DNA of 64,000 nt. Origin: Panaeolus papilionaceus. Its lineage: Eukaryota > Basidiomycota > Agaricomycetes > Agaricales. The DNA is taken from the NCBI GenBank assembly GCA_015501605.1, contig JADNRZ010000012.1, positions 1,637,998 to 1,701,997 on the forward strand, written 5' to 3'. The position numbers and the translations under genes were made by a program. Position 1 is the first letter of the stretch. The number at the start of each line of letters is the position of its first letter. Shown here piece after piece: positions 23,230-34,625 of this stretch. The notes beneath the pieces are model-generated. The model was not told the origin of the DNA and did no database searches. It saw only the letters and a list, made by a program, of their open reading frames with translations.

Positions 23230-26200
23230 CTCCTGTCGAGATGTAAATACATCCAACATGTTGTCCTCACTCAACTGACTGAGAGCACGTCCCAACCAAG
23301 GTCCGCGATTTCTACCTGAAGCGCAAAATCAAATTGATATATGAGCTTCATTGAAAGTGTATTGTATGTATGGAGTGTATGGACAGAGAAATACAACATG
23401 AATGAACAAAGAAAGTTAAGCCTAGCACTTCAATGAGAACAATCAGGCATGAGCTGGAGAATTTGGAACATTCAATGGAGACACAAAATGAACAAAGGAA
23501 AATGCATGAAAAATTGTTACATAAATATCTGACTGAACGCAATCCAGGCGAATTCGGGACACTTTCCACTATCTCCAGAGTTGCTGGCCAAGGTATCAAT
23601 CCGTCTGGATCAGAAACTAAACGAATGGACAAACTCATGGAGGTGCTCAGTCATCGTGTGCTCACCCAAAGCATTGCCAATCACTTGAGTAGCCCCAGGG
23701 TATGCATGAGAGCACGGTGCACTAGAGAGCGACGAGGGGGTGGAGGGAGGAGTCCTGAATTGCCCTTTTGTACCTTATTCACTTGATCAACTGAAACAGG
23801 CTCGGTGACTTTGATCTTCATGTAGTCCTTCGACTCGGAAGTAGTGGCCATTATGGTACAAGATTTGGTAAGGAAAAAGAAGAGATGGAGAGATGCTGGT
23901 CAAGCAGACGAAATGCGCGAGATGATGCGAGGAAGAAACCAACGATAGGAGGTTGCACCTGTCTTCGCAGAATCAGATTATCTCGTGCATTCTACCTCTT
24001 CACCAGTCATCAGATCATCTTTTTGTCAATGTCAGAAATAGTGGAGATCAGATTTAAATTTGATCAAAGCAGACAAATTTCATTCTCGTCTGTGCACTTC
24101 TCATGGTCAACCGCATCTAATGATGCGAGAACATATTCACATTCGCCCTTCAAAGCGGAATGGATTGGATTCACTATACAACATCGTCTATATAATCGCC
24201 TTGTGCCTGCTAACGTTACAGTTAGTACCAACACCCCTGAACCCGTGTCCGTCGCTCTATGTTCAAAAACGTCTCGTCCTTCTTGGAGGACCACTTCTAT
24301 GTACCGTTTTTAACCTAGGTCGCGTAGATTCGTCGTTTTGGTGAGGATTGAGGGTGCCAAGGAGCAACGTGGATATCAGCGGAAAGAAGCCGGAAAGAAC
24401 TGAAAGTAGTAGTGAACCTCGTCATCTTCAAGGACAGCAACGTGTAAGCGGACAACCCACGTTTAAACAAGATTGCGCAACCCGAAGGCAGCGATCGCAG
24501 TCTCAGGCGTTGCAAAGGCGAGAGACGAGAGAAGGCGAGATGGCGGAGCTGGTAAAGTTGGGTCGCATATGATAACAAGACAGCGTGCAGGGATATGTTA
24601 GAAAACCTACCAAACAAAGCGTCTAGCCATCCATCGTCGCCCTTTGCACCTTCCGTATATAGAGGTCGGATATGCAGAGTTCGCCCCTGCATAGTATAGT
24701 CATGAACGAACTGTGGGAGGAGGGTTGAAGCATGAGGTGGGAGGTAGAGCGACGGCATTTGAGTAGAGCGAACATGGCGTGACCGTATGGTGGATGCTAA
24801 TGTGACGACGGGGCCGAAACTGTACGTAGCAGGTGGGGCAAATGGGCATCGCAGAAGGAAAGAGGGTTTTAGAGCGGGATGTGAAGTTGGAAGGTGAAAA
24901 GCCACGCGAAGCGCTGCCTGGACAAGCATAATTAGCTACTTGAGTTCAATGCTATGCGCCCTTGCGAAAGGACGTACCTTTACATCCACTATACTCCTGG
25001 CTATAAACCACTCGACCAAGAGGAAATCGGGATCACGCTCTATTTGTATGCGCAGGAGAATCTGCATAAAGAGTCGAGTTAGCAGAAAGACTTTGGGGGG
25101 CCAAAGTCTCTGAACATGGATGGTGGGGTGAAGACGTCGTTGAGGGTGGTGAGATGAGAATGGACGGCGCAAAGCCTCATCGCTCTTCTCAATACGGCCG
25201 TTTCCCCTCCCAGTGTGGCGCATATACTCGCAAAGTACCAAAGTCGACGGCACATGGATTGATGGTGGATACATCAAGAGAGAAGCGCATGAGGATACGA
25301 CTGACGATAAAAGGACGATATAGATGTTAAGAATGAAATCCTCACAGTCAAATTCGACTCGCGACAGGGCTAAGATGAAGACAACATGCTTGAGTACACT
25401 AGGTGAAAGGCGACGCGAATGAATCACTGGGAAAAGAGAACTCAACCAAGCTAGCGTCGCTCTGGTGGTGAGAGGGATATGTGGAAAGCAATGCGAGGTG
25501 TGGAAGCGACGATGCAAGCGGATGTCGAGAAGAGGAGTGCCGGTTAGAAAAGAGACATAATGGCGGTGAGGTAGGGCAAGGAGGGATGATGAGAGTCTCA
25601 TTGACGTCCACGCTCAGGACGGTCGTACATCAAAGGAGTGACCGACGACACTAGGAGTGCCGAATATGTGCAGACGAGTGAAAGAGTGGTCTACTCGGCG
25701 AATGGGATGAAGAGGATAATGAGAGCGTCATGGTTGAATTGAGCGTTATGCTTAGGCTGGGTGGAATTGATGGTTAGGACAGTGGATGTCGCTTGGATGA
25801 ATCGTCGCACCTGCACATGTTGACCATCTTCTCTCCCTGTATCACTCCCCCCCGTTTCAGATCCATATCGTGATCCGACTCAACTGTCATCTCAGACTCA
25901 ACACCCATCCTTTCCATCAGCCATCGTTACCCTAAGTATGTCCTCCCCTTCGCTTCAACTCCGACACCATCCATCATCCAAATTGCCAGTCGCTGGTCCA
26001 AACAGTCTTGAGGGACAACTCGGGGCTTGTGTGATATCAAGAATAAAGATGCTGGAGTGCAAGTGCCAACGTGCATTGTCTAGGACACACACTATGAGTG
26101 AAAATATAAAAAATCCCAGATACGATACTCACCCGTGTCACTGGACCATACTATATCCCCTTCCACCGTACCTCGCTCAACGAAGCCGTCACGTTCTTTG

Positions 26201-26975
26201 CTTTCGCTCTCGTATCCCATCACGATTACTGGTTATGACGAGACAGAGGATACAGAAGTTTTTGGGAAATCCAGCGTCGTAGGTGACAGAGATGCTGGGG
26301 AGAGGGCAGTTGAGAGCGTGTCGACTGGGGCAACGATGAAAAACGACAAGTCGGGTTGATTCAGGAGTTGGGATATGTTTACTGCGATATAGTCAGCCAC
26401 AGAACAAAAAACAAAGAACAAAATGAACTGACAGTCATTGACAACACGGAAACGCCACGCAAGCATGATGTGGCGAAAAAGTGAGGATAGCTGGACGTCC
26501 CTTGCAAATAAATTCCAAAAAAAAATTAACCAAATAGTCCACTGTGAATGCGAATGAAGGACAGGAAGTAAGGAGGGAGAGCGTTCACAGAGAAACTCAA
26601 CGCTCACTGTCGCTCAATCCCTGCACCAGTGAACCACCCACATCCGAAGCGCATCGGCGTTGTTCAATTCCAGGAAAACACCACATCTTAGAGATTTAGA
26701 ATGCTTTCAAAAAAACAAATGGACAGTAGTACTAGGGGATGATGAGGAATACAAGGCGAGAGGTCGATCCATGAGGCATGGTCACTGTTGGTCATGGTGG
26801 TGGTTGGGAAAGAACCGACATTTGACACAGCCACACCTCCCATCCTCCTGATGGCGACTTTTCTCACTGTTCACTGCAAGTCAATCGTGAATGTCACCTC
26901 ATGGTCATCCCTCCGACACGAGTGCGTCCATTGTTCACATACAATTCAATGTATTGCTCGGAAATTGACAGCAAT
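23230..26975. repeat. array unit 2, internally deleted
   Basis: Begins with the unit-start block (gtcccaaccaaggtccgcgat) and contains a GTPase gene with its G domain deleted (23640-23852) and module M (about 24060-24900). It then has sequence shared with unit 4 (25700-26700 matches 36000-36900, for example ccatcatccaaattg). It lacks the Rab-like gene. No intact gene is supported. Confidence 0.65.
23640..23852 (-). pseudogene. P-loop GTPase copy D, exon 1 joined to the tail
   Basis: From the start codon at 23852 the frame reads MATTSESKDYMKIKVTEPVS as in exon 1 of the intact copies. After VDQVNKVQKG it jumps to NSGLLPPPPRRS, the Pro-rich tail. All of the G1-G4 region (over 1 kb in other copies) is missing. 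It can encode only a short peptide. Confidence 0.65.
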
Positions 26976-27529
26976 GTGATGATGAGTTCCGAAGCCGCAT
27001 CCCTCCCAATTTTGCAATTTGGTAATTTTACAATTATCGTTCCTCCTCCATTCCCCGACTGCACGGTAGCTTCCACATTCGGTTTATTTCATTCATTTTT
27101 CATTCTATTTTCGCTTCCTTGAAACGCTTCGGCACCTACTTTGCTTAAATCCTTTCCTTTCTTATTGTTTTCATTTGTGTTTCCTATTTAGTTTAGCTTC
27201 GTAGTAGCACTCCTCTAGCTCATGTATATTACTTACTGTACCAATTCCACCAGAGAATAGACAAGTTTTCACCTCAGTTTCGCCCCAGTTCGTCGTCTTC
27301 GTCCCTCGTCGTCTTCGTATTTCGTATTTCGTCTCGTTTTCGTTCGTATTTCGTCGTTTCGCGTGCATTCGGCACCATCCTTCCCCTCGTTTCCCCCATT
27401 TTCCCTTAGCACTCGCAGACCCCACGATCTTGCAACGTCGCGCTTACTCTCACATCGTCACACCACCCTCCTCATCATCCCACATTATATTATATTCCAT
27501 ATCATTTCATATCTAGACTTACCGTAACG
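26976..27529. other. non-unit insertion, pyrimidine-rich
   Basis: Interrupts the unit-boundary block between aaattgacagcaatgtg and atgaccttcctttcaag, which are adjacent near 37160. It contains the TTCGTATTTCGTC-type block (27270-27370) also seen in 20360-20846. No gene supported. Confidence 0.45.
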
Positions 27530-27968
27530 CGCACATCAGTGAACCAATGACCTTCCTTTCAAGATGTTGAATACACTTAACATGGCATTTTCACTTATCT
27601 GACAGTGCGTCCCAAGAAAGGTGCGCGATATATGTGCACATCTGATGAGAGCGTCGAAATGCGCAAAAGTAAATAAAGGAGCTTCACTGCAAATAAATAA
27701 AAGCATTGAATGTATATTGACATCAGGTACTACGAATGGAATCACAGAGTGCACAGAGTGAGGGATGTATATAGTGGGAAAGAGTGGAAATGAAACTGAA
27801 ACAAGTGATACAAAGGGGACGAAAATACAATGTGGGTGAAGGAGCGCTCGAACTAGCGAGAAATTATATACATAAGAAAGCATGGGAGAGAAGGTAAATG
27901 TCTACAAACATGAACCAGCCAACCACGACTCAACCGCAGATGAAACGAGTGACAACCCACTAAGGTAC

Positions 27969-29364
27969 TCATGCATCATGGCGCTCACCAACAGTGTTGC
28001 CCCAACACTTCATCAACTCCATAATGCGGGCAAATCGCCCAGGAGTGTGCCGCGTCAGGGTGGGTAGGAAAACTTGATTTTCGGATGGCTGAGCATGTGT
28101 TGTGTCGTTGACTTGCAGAGTAGTGCCACGAGGTTTGGAATCGGGGGGAGGGGTGGCAGGAGGAGGGAGAGGGGGAGGAGGCAGGAGACCTGAATCATCA
28201 AGCTCCTGTTGGAATTGAGTGAGGTCCATCTTGGCTTCTTGAAGCTTTGGGAAAACAATGGATTGGAGCAGTACATCATTCTGTGCTTCAGCTTGAACCA
28301 GATCAGATTTGTGGTTGGTGATTTCCAATTTTAGATTGTGAATTCGGTCTTGGAGGTCAGTGAGGAGGTTGGCTTCGAATGGACTTCCTTTGATGAAATT
28401 TTGATGATCTTCAATGGAGAACTTGACATAAGTTCCCTGTTGGAGAGCTTGATCAAGGATTGACAGTGCTGATTCCTCTGTGTTATGGAACTGCATCGTC
28501 TGAGCCCCTTCTTCAACAAAATCCTAAATAAATAAGTGAGCTCCTAATTGAGAACAAATGAATGAGAAAGTGACAACCTTCCATATATCACTCTGAAGCT
28601 GCTCATAATTTGCCTCTGCCCGTTTTGCCCCATGCTCACCCCCAATATTGTCCCACATTGTTGTTACTATTGTTACATTGTTTGCTGTTTTGAGACCAGT
28701 GAGGGCATGGAATGTCTTCAGCACCTGTCGCTGGGTGCCAGGCAGGCGAACACAGGTAATTGGTGTCAAATAGAGTATACGATCAAAAACCCTAATAAAG
28801 TATACATCTCATTAGCAATGCAATGAAAATTAATGAAACCCACAGAACAGAACAGTGAGCAGAAGAAGCTGAACTCACTCATTGTCTTTCATCCATTTCT
28901 GTAACATGGAGACTATGGCCATCTCTGATATTTTTGTGTTGGCGAAGCCAGGCGAGTCCACAAGATAAATTGGATTGCCATCACTGTCAGTGACATTGAT
29001 CAATTTGTAGGTGGACACAGCCTGGGTGCATCCATCCAGACCGTTACTGGATATCTTCGCAGAGCCCTTGAGGCCAAGGGCCTCAATAAACTAAACAAGG
29101 AGAACAAAATAGAGCGAGTCAAAATTCTGAGTATTATTTTTGGCAGGCAGTACCAAATGATAAATACGCACAGAGCTCTTCCCCGCCCCCGTCGGACCCA
29201 TGATTCTGTGGTCATGACAGGATTAGAAATATGTGGTAACACCACCTATTCTCCTGTACTCACAGCACCCTCCAGGAAGAGCTTTGTACCCTGTCGACTC
29301 GCTCAACAGAAACGGCCCCTGTGACTTTGATATTCTCGTATTCTATCTTTGAGGTAGTGGCCAT
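27969..29364 (-). CDS. P-loop GTPase (AIG1/G-domain type) copy B, 371 aa, five exons, reads intact
   Basis: Exons (minus) 29364-29264, 29205-29172, 29090-28879, 28791-28578 and 28523-27969 join in phase to 371 aa. Exon 1 starts MATTSKIEYENIKVTGAVSV. Exon 2 carries the Walker A/G1 motif MGPTGAGKSS. Exon 3 has the G3-like DSPGF (YLVDSPGFANTKISEMAIV). Exon 4 carries RLPGTQRQVLKTFHAL and the G4-like TTMWDN. Exon 5 is a predicted coiled-coil (LLTDLQDRIHNLKLEI...) followed by a Pro-rich tail ending RIMELMKCWGNTVGERHDA. The GTP-binding role is inferred from motifs; substrates and partners are unknown. The fourth intron (28524-28577) is 54 bases, a multiple of three, but contains a stop codon, so it must be spliced. 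No lesion seen. Confidence 0.8.
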
Positions 29365-29559
29365 TGCAGTGCAGAATTTGGTAGTGAAAAGAGGTATAGA
29401 GATGCTGGTCAGGCAGACAAAGTGCGGGAGATGATGGGAGGAAGAAACAAATGATGGGCAGCTGTGCCTGTCTTCACAGAATCTGATTACCTCGTGCATT
29501 CCACCTGTTAATCAGTCATGAGACGAGCACGGTGTCAATGACGGAAATAGATCAGATTT

Positions 29560-31930
29560 GATCAAATCCGACGTATTTCCTTCTCGTCTCTGTAGTTCTC
29601 ATTGTGGACATTCGGACTTCTTCACGTTCGCGTTTCAAAGTGGAATGGATTGGATTTATCATACAACATCGTATATAATTATCGCCTCGCGCTCGCTAAC
29701 GCTACTGCTAGTACTCAACGCTATTGAACCCAGGTCCGTCGCCCCATTGTTCAAAAATACCTCGCTCCTCTTGAAAGTCTCCTACATACCAAGTTGGATC
29801 TAGGCCGCGTAGATTCGTCGTTTTGGTGAGCAGCATCGGTGAGGGCAGGTGAGGGTACCAAGGAGCAACGTGTATGATAGCGGAGAGAAGCCTGAAAGGA
29901 AAGAAAGCAACCATGAACATCGTCATCACCAAGGAAAACAACACATAAGCAGGAAACCCACCGATGAACCAGATGGCACAAATCCGCAAGGCAGAGATCG
30001 CGCTCTCAAGCGTTCCACAGGTGAGAGACAAGAGGATGCGAGATGGCGAAGCTGGTAGAGAGAAGATTGCGTCAGCACATGATAACAAGACAGCGTGTAG
30101 GTATGTGTTTAGAAGACCTACCAAGCACGAGATCCATTCGTCCATCGTCACCCTTCGTACCTTGCCTACATAGACATCGGATATGCGGAGTTCGCCCCTG
30201 CGTCGTATCGTCGTGAACGAACTGTGGGAGGAGGGTTGAAACATGAAGTGAGAGGTAGAGCGACGGCATCAGAGGAGAGCAAGCATGGCGTGATTGAATA
30301 TGATGGATGTTAACGTGACTGACGGGGAAACTGTACGTAGCAGGAGGGGAGTACCGGAGCTACAGGTATAGGACGAATGACGAACACGCATCACGGAACG
30401 GAAGAGAGTTTGAGAGCGCGTTTGAGCACGGAGTAGAGCGCGATGGGTAATTCAACATAGTGCGACGTTGTGCGAGGAGACGCCTGTGAAGGTTCAGCAA
30501 TGGATCAATCAGCACTCAATAAAAAAGACATGAGCTACTCACCGAATGTGCACTCCCTCGTCGCATTCCTCAATATCGCTAATTCACCCTCCAATCGCGC
30601 ATATCCGGACGACTTCTCTCAATTGGCAGGACCTGGCGAAGCGCGTTGAGGTGCGTGTCCGATACCCTATGATCACGTCTAACGATTAGTATATTTATTT
30701 TTTCGTCGATGTTTAGAGGCATACGTACCGGAATCCAGGACTTATTCCATCTATCGTTGTGAGTAGCCTCATAAACGATTGAAAATGTATGCGGTATCTT
30801 AACGGTCGGAAACGAAGAGTCGCCTGGACAAAGATAATTAGCGACTTGAGATCGGCGTGATGCGCATTGGAAAAGGACCTACCTTTACTTCCACTATGTC
30901 CCCAGCTCTAAGAAAACACGACCAGGGGGGAATTAGGATCACGGTGTGTCTGTATGCGCAGAAGAATGTATAAAGAGTCGAGTTGGTGAACAAAATTTGG
31001 ATGGTCAAAGGTTGTGAGCAATGTTTGGGGGGAACTGTTGTTGAGGGTGATGAGATGAGAAGGGAGGGGAGGGGAAGGAATGAGTTTATCGTTAGGAGAT
31101 AAAGATGGACTGAGACCACACACCAACGAGGTCAAGAAGTCTAAGACGCGATTGAAGCACATATTAACGTTGGCATTGCTGGAGGGCGCACCTGAAATAG
31201 CTGATATGAGCGGATTGTAAGAGCGGTGGCGACATGGTAGGCACGATCACATACCGATACAAGCTAGCAATCGTAGCAAAAAATCGCGCGAGAAAACCCG
31301 ATGGAAAAGCAAAGGAGTGGGGATGATAAGCTCTTGCACGACAGGAATACACCAGACTGATAGCACGAGTAACAAGGCACGGAGATCCAAGTGGGTATGT
31401 TGATCGATATCAATTGGAATCAGGACAGAATACCAGATCATCGTAATAGGGAAAACGTGAATTCATTTCTGTGTTCGTGTCAGACACGACAGGCATACAC
31501 GCGGCGTGTGTGAGAGCAAGAATAGATTTGGCGGGCACACGTTGGTGGGGGACTGGATGATGGGAGAGACGCTGCCAGATAGGATTGAGGTGGGAAGTAC
31601 AAAGACGACTCCTACGTCGTATAAGATCAGCAACGCGAAACAAAAAGAGAGAATTGGGACTGACTGAGAGGATAAAGAGATGACCGAAGAACACGAGGCA
31701 GACAACGACGAGCACAATGAGATTCAGAGTGAATGGCTGAGCATTGAACGATATTTAATCGACAGAAGGGAGGATTTAGAACTAGGTATGGACAGAGACG
31801 ACTACATTATAGGTGAAACGAGGGCGACAACGCACAGAAAGGATACTTGCACATGCAACATGCTGTGGTGGTGGTGGTTGAAAGGAAAGAACAGGCGGAG
31901 ACACAGCCACCACGTCAACAACGAAATCTA
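29560..31930. repeat. array modules M and N, unit 3 copies
   Basis: Contains tttcaaagtggaatgg..., the agattcgtcgttttggtgag block and ctaacgattagtatatttattttttcg, in the same order as in units 1 and 5. Minus-strand relics (NSTLYTFFCAYRHTVILIPP; LLLVLSVWCIPVVQEL) are interrupted. No intact gene. Confidence 0.55.
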
Positions 31931-32259
31931 ATCACCCCTGTTTCCCAGCACTTAACCTGCTCTCACCTCACAATCATCACACTTCGTCACGTCCCACCGA
32001 CACATCTATCACCGCCAACAAATTGAAACCGGTAAACCCGCCAAGTATCCCAAAAATGCGTCGCAGTTTGGACCCACCAATGACATCACTGGATCAGGAA
32101 AGGCCGGGCGGCTGTGCCGTTCCTCTTCCTTTCCTTTCTCCTCGACATTCCGCCCCTGTTGCTTGCGATACCCCACCTTCTCTAGCTTTAGAGCTCAGGT
32201 GCTCATAACATATACTGACTTTAGAGAAATATACAGAGAAATATGGAACCTAGCTACGA

Positions 32260-34575
32260 TCCCTGTCATGCCGATCATTAAACTTGCCATCATTGAAGCG
32301 TCAGAGACTATTTTTCACGTAGAGGTGAGCGCTTTAACGGACTTTCATGAACTCTGAATGTGAATATAACAATGAAAACCCTTTTAACCTGGATCTATTA
32401 TTTCTCTGCTACCCGAAATCTGAATATCATCACATTTATCCACCGTGGACAACGTCCTGAACAGCGTCTTTGTTATGACTACGACATCAAAAATTCAATC
32501 AAATAACGAACACTGTACATCTACTTAGTACATGAGTGTAAGCTTCTCAATACGTTCTAGACCTACAGTTGGCGTTGACTTGATCACCAAAACAATACAA
32601 TCCGGATGATGGGGTTTTAGTGTTACAGAGATGAGTGAGTTTCTTGTCGTGTATTCCCCACCTTTTCGTTACGCCTCTGCACTTTTATGCTTCTCTTTAT
32701 CTTCATTGACCCCCTGATGACACACCTGCACTTGCCTCCTCACCAAACCACAGGATACCACCACTCAGGAACGCTTCTCATTCTTATCCACTACGTTTTT
32801 GGGGGCACAGACTCCGTTATGCTCACGTACGACGTCAACGACAGGACCTCTCTCTACAAACTCAGAAAATAGTGGTGCGATTTCTGCGCGCATTCTCCAG
32901 TAAGGGATGAGGATAGGGCGAAATTGTGTGTGGTTGCAATTGTGGTGGGGAACAAGGTGGATGTGTTGGAGGGAGGAGCGGAGGGTCAGGATGAACAGGG
33001 CCAAACTTCAGACCATGTGAGTAGGGATGAAGCGATGAGGTTTTCGAGCCAGTTGGTCCCACTTGACGATGAAGATGCGCAGTCGGTGGTGGGTGGGGAG
33101 GCTCAGGTGGAAGGAGACAGTGAAGGGGACCTGTCGTCGTCTCCGCATACCCTCATGCCTGGTCAAGGTTCTACGAGAGTTGCGACGAAAGGGACGACGC
33201 AGACGACGCCAACATCAAAAGCAGAGTGCTAACGAAAAGTAGGTTATTTACGTTTCCGAATAGACTTTTAACGAGGGTTGGGCTCATATATCCGACATCA
33301 ACGACGTCTACCGTCAACTCTGCATCCAATGCAACGATACTCACCAAGCTGATACCCAGATCATCTCAGGCTGGCGTCCAACCTTCTCCCCCGACCCAAA
33401 ATCCAACAGCTTCATCGCCCTCTCTCTCACCTTCACCCTCTCAACGCCTCCTTAAAGGTCTCACAGCACACTCTGTCCATATCGAACCACGCGTGTTTTC
33501 TAGAGTGCGATCTCACCTGCATTCCCTCTCGCACTCTCAGTCATTTTATACGGGAACCTTTAATAGCGCATATTCAGGGTCGATTTCAGGCTTCAGCACG
33601 TATCATACCCCTGATGCGAGTGTGGGGTCGTTCAGCTCTGAGGCGGGGTTGGGGCTGGTGAGGCGGAGTGAAGTTGGTGGTGGTGCGGGCTCGTCGAGGT
33701 ATAGTGATGTGGGGACAGTGACGATGGAAGGCAGAGAGTGGGCGTGGTATGATGCGCACACGGATATTTCTGCTTCTGGTTCCCAGTTGGTATTTGTGGA
33801 TGGGTTGGGGTTTGGGAGTAGGAGTGCCAGTAGGAGTTCGGTTGGAGTGAGAGGGACAGTAGGCTGGAGGAGCGTTTCGAGGCAGGTGTCGAGTATGGGC
33901 TTGAGGAATGGGAATGGCTTCAGGAGGGAAATTGGAGTGGGAGTGGTGCACTGAAGCGAACGAGTTCGTTGGTTACACTTACGAATTTGACAGTTCATGG
34001 GGAGATGATGGGGTCTACGACATCTTTGATAGGAGTTTTATCGACGACGATGAAAGCCACAACAGCGGTGAACGTGTTTCGTAACTTCCGTTGGCGATCG
34101 CCACTACTGTTAGTGGAAGTAGTACCACTACTACAGCGACGGCTCAGTCTTGTACCTCGGTGACGAATGCGAGTACAAGTGCGACGAGTGTGGGTGGTGA
34201 TAAAGATGATGAAATTGAGAACCAGAACAAAAATGGGGTGGGGAATGGGATAGGGAACGACAGTGAGAGCTCGGGGAGCGCGGTTACGATCACTCCTGTG
34301 AGATTGACCATGTTCGGATCGAGGAGCTCATTGTCGCTGCCTTCGATGTCTGCGTCTCGTTCCGTTCATCCTCCTCCATTCTCGTTGTCATCAAAACCTG
34401 CTCCCTCAGGGCATTCCAGGCTTGCATACCAAGCACCCAGGGGTTCCACCCTGTTCCTCACATCTGCGAAAACGGGATTTAACGTCGAAGAGACGTTTCA
34501 GTATGCTGCGAGTACCCATATCTATGTGCAGGGTTTGCGTTGTGATGCTACGATGATGCAGGAAGTTATTTATTG
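32260..34575 (+). pseudogene. Rab7-like small GTPase, copy b, with long insert, decayed
   Basis: The first exon equivalent (about 32270-32325) reads KLAIIEASETIFHVE where copy c has VIVGASGVGKTSFHVK, so the P-loop is lost. Later pieces are recognisable: VGVDLITKTIQSG (about 32570), DTTTQERF (about 32754), TDSVMLTYDVNDRTSLYKL (about 32812), VVGNKVDVLEGGAEGQ (about 32945) and VSRDEAMRFSSQLVP. About 1.3 kb of Ser/Gly-rich sequence (33226-34430) follows. The G5-like TLFLTSAKTGFNVEETFQYAA appears at about 34450. The order matches Rab7/Ypt7 with a large insertion between G4 and G5. A TAG after YKLRK and frame changes show decay. Confidence 0.6.
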
Positions 34576-34625
34576 ACGATTTACAGGAAATCTAATTTAT
34601 TATAATTTAATGGCTGTATTTATTT

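Larger units (their letters stand above)
27530..34625. repeat. array unit 3 (GTPase copy B, Rab-like copy b)
   Basis: Collinear with unit 5 over several kilobases: GTPase gene, module M (29560-30480), module N (30500-31930), then Rab-like gene (32260-34575). It is diverged from units 1 and 5 by many point differences and small indels, so the duplication is old. Confidence 0.75.

Noticed and set aside
34091..34576. 161-codon Ser/Thr-rich plus-strand frame as an independent gene
   Set aside because: Its end carries the Rab G5-like TSAKTG motif and it is collinear with the Rab-like unit, so it belongs to that decayed gene.
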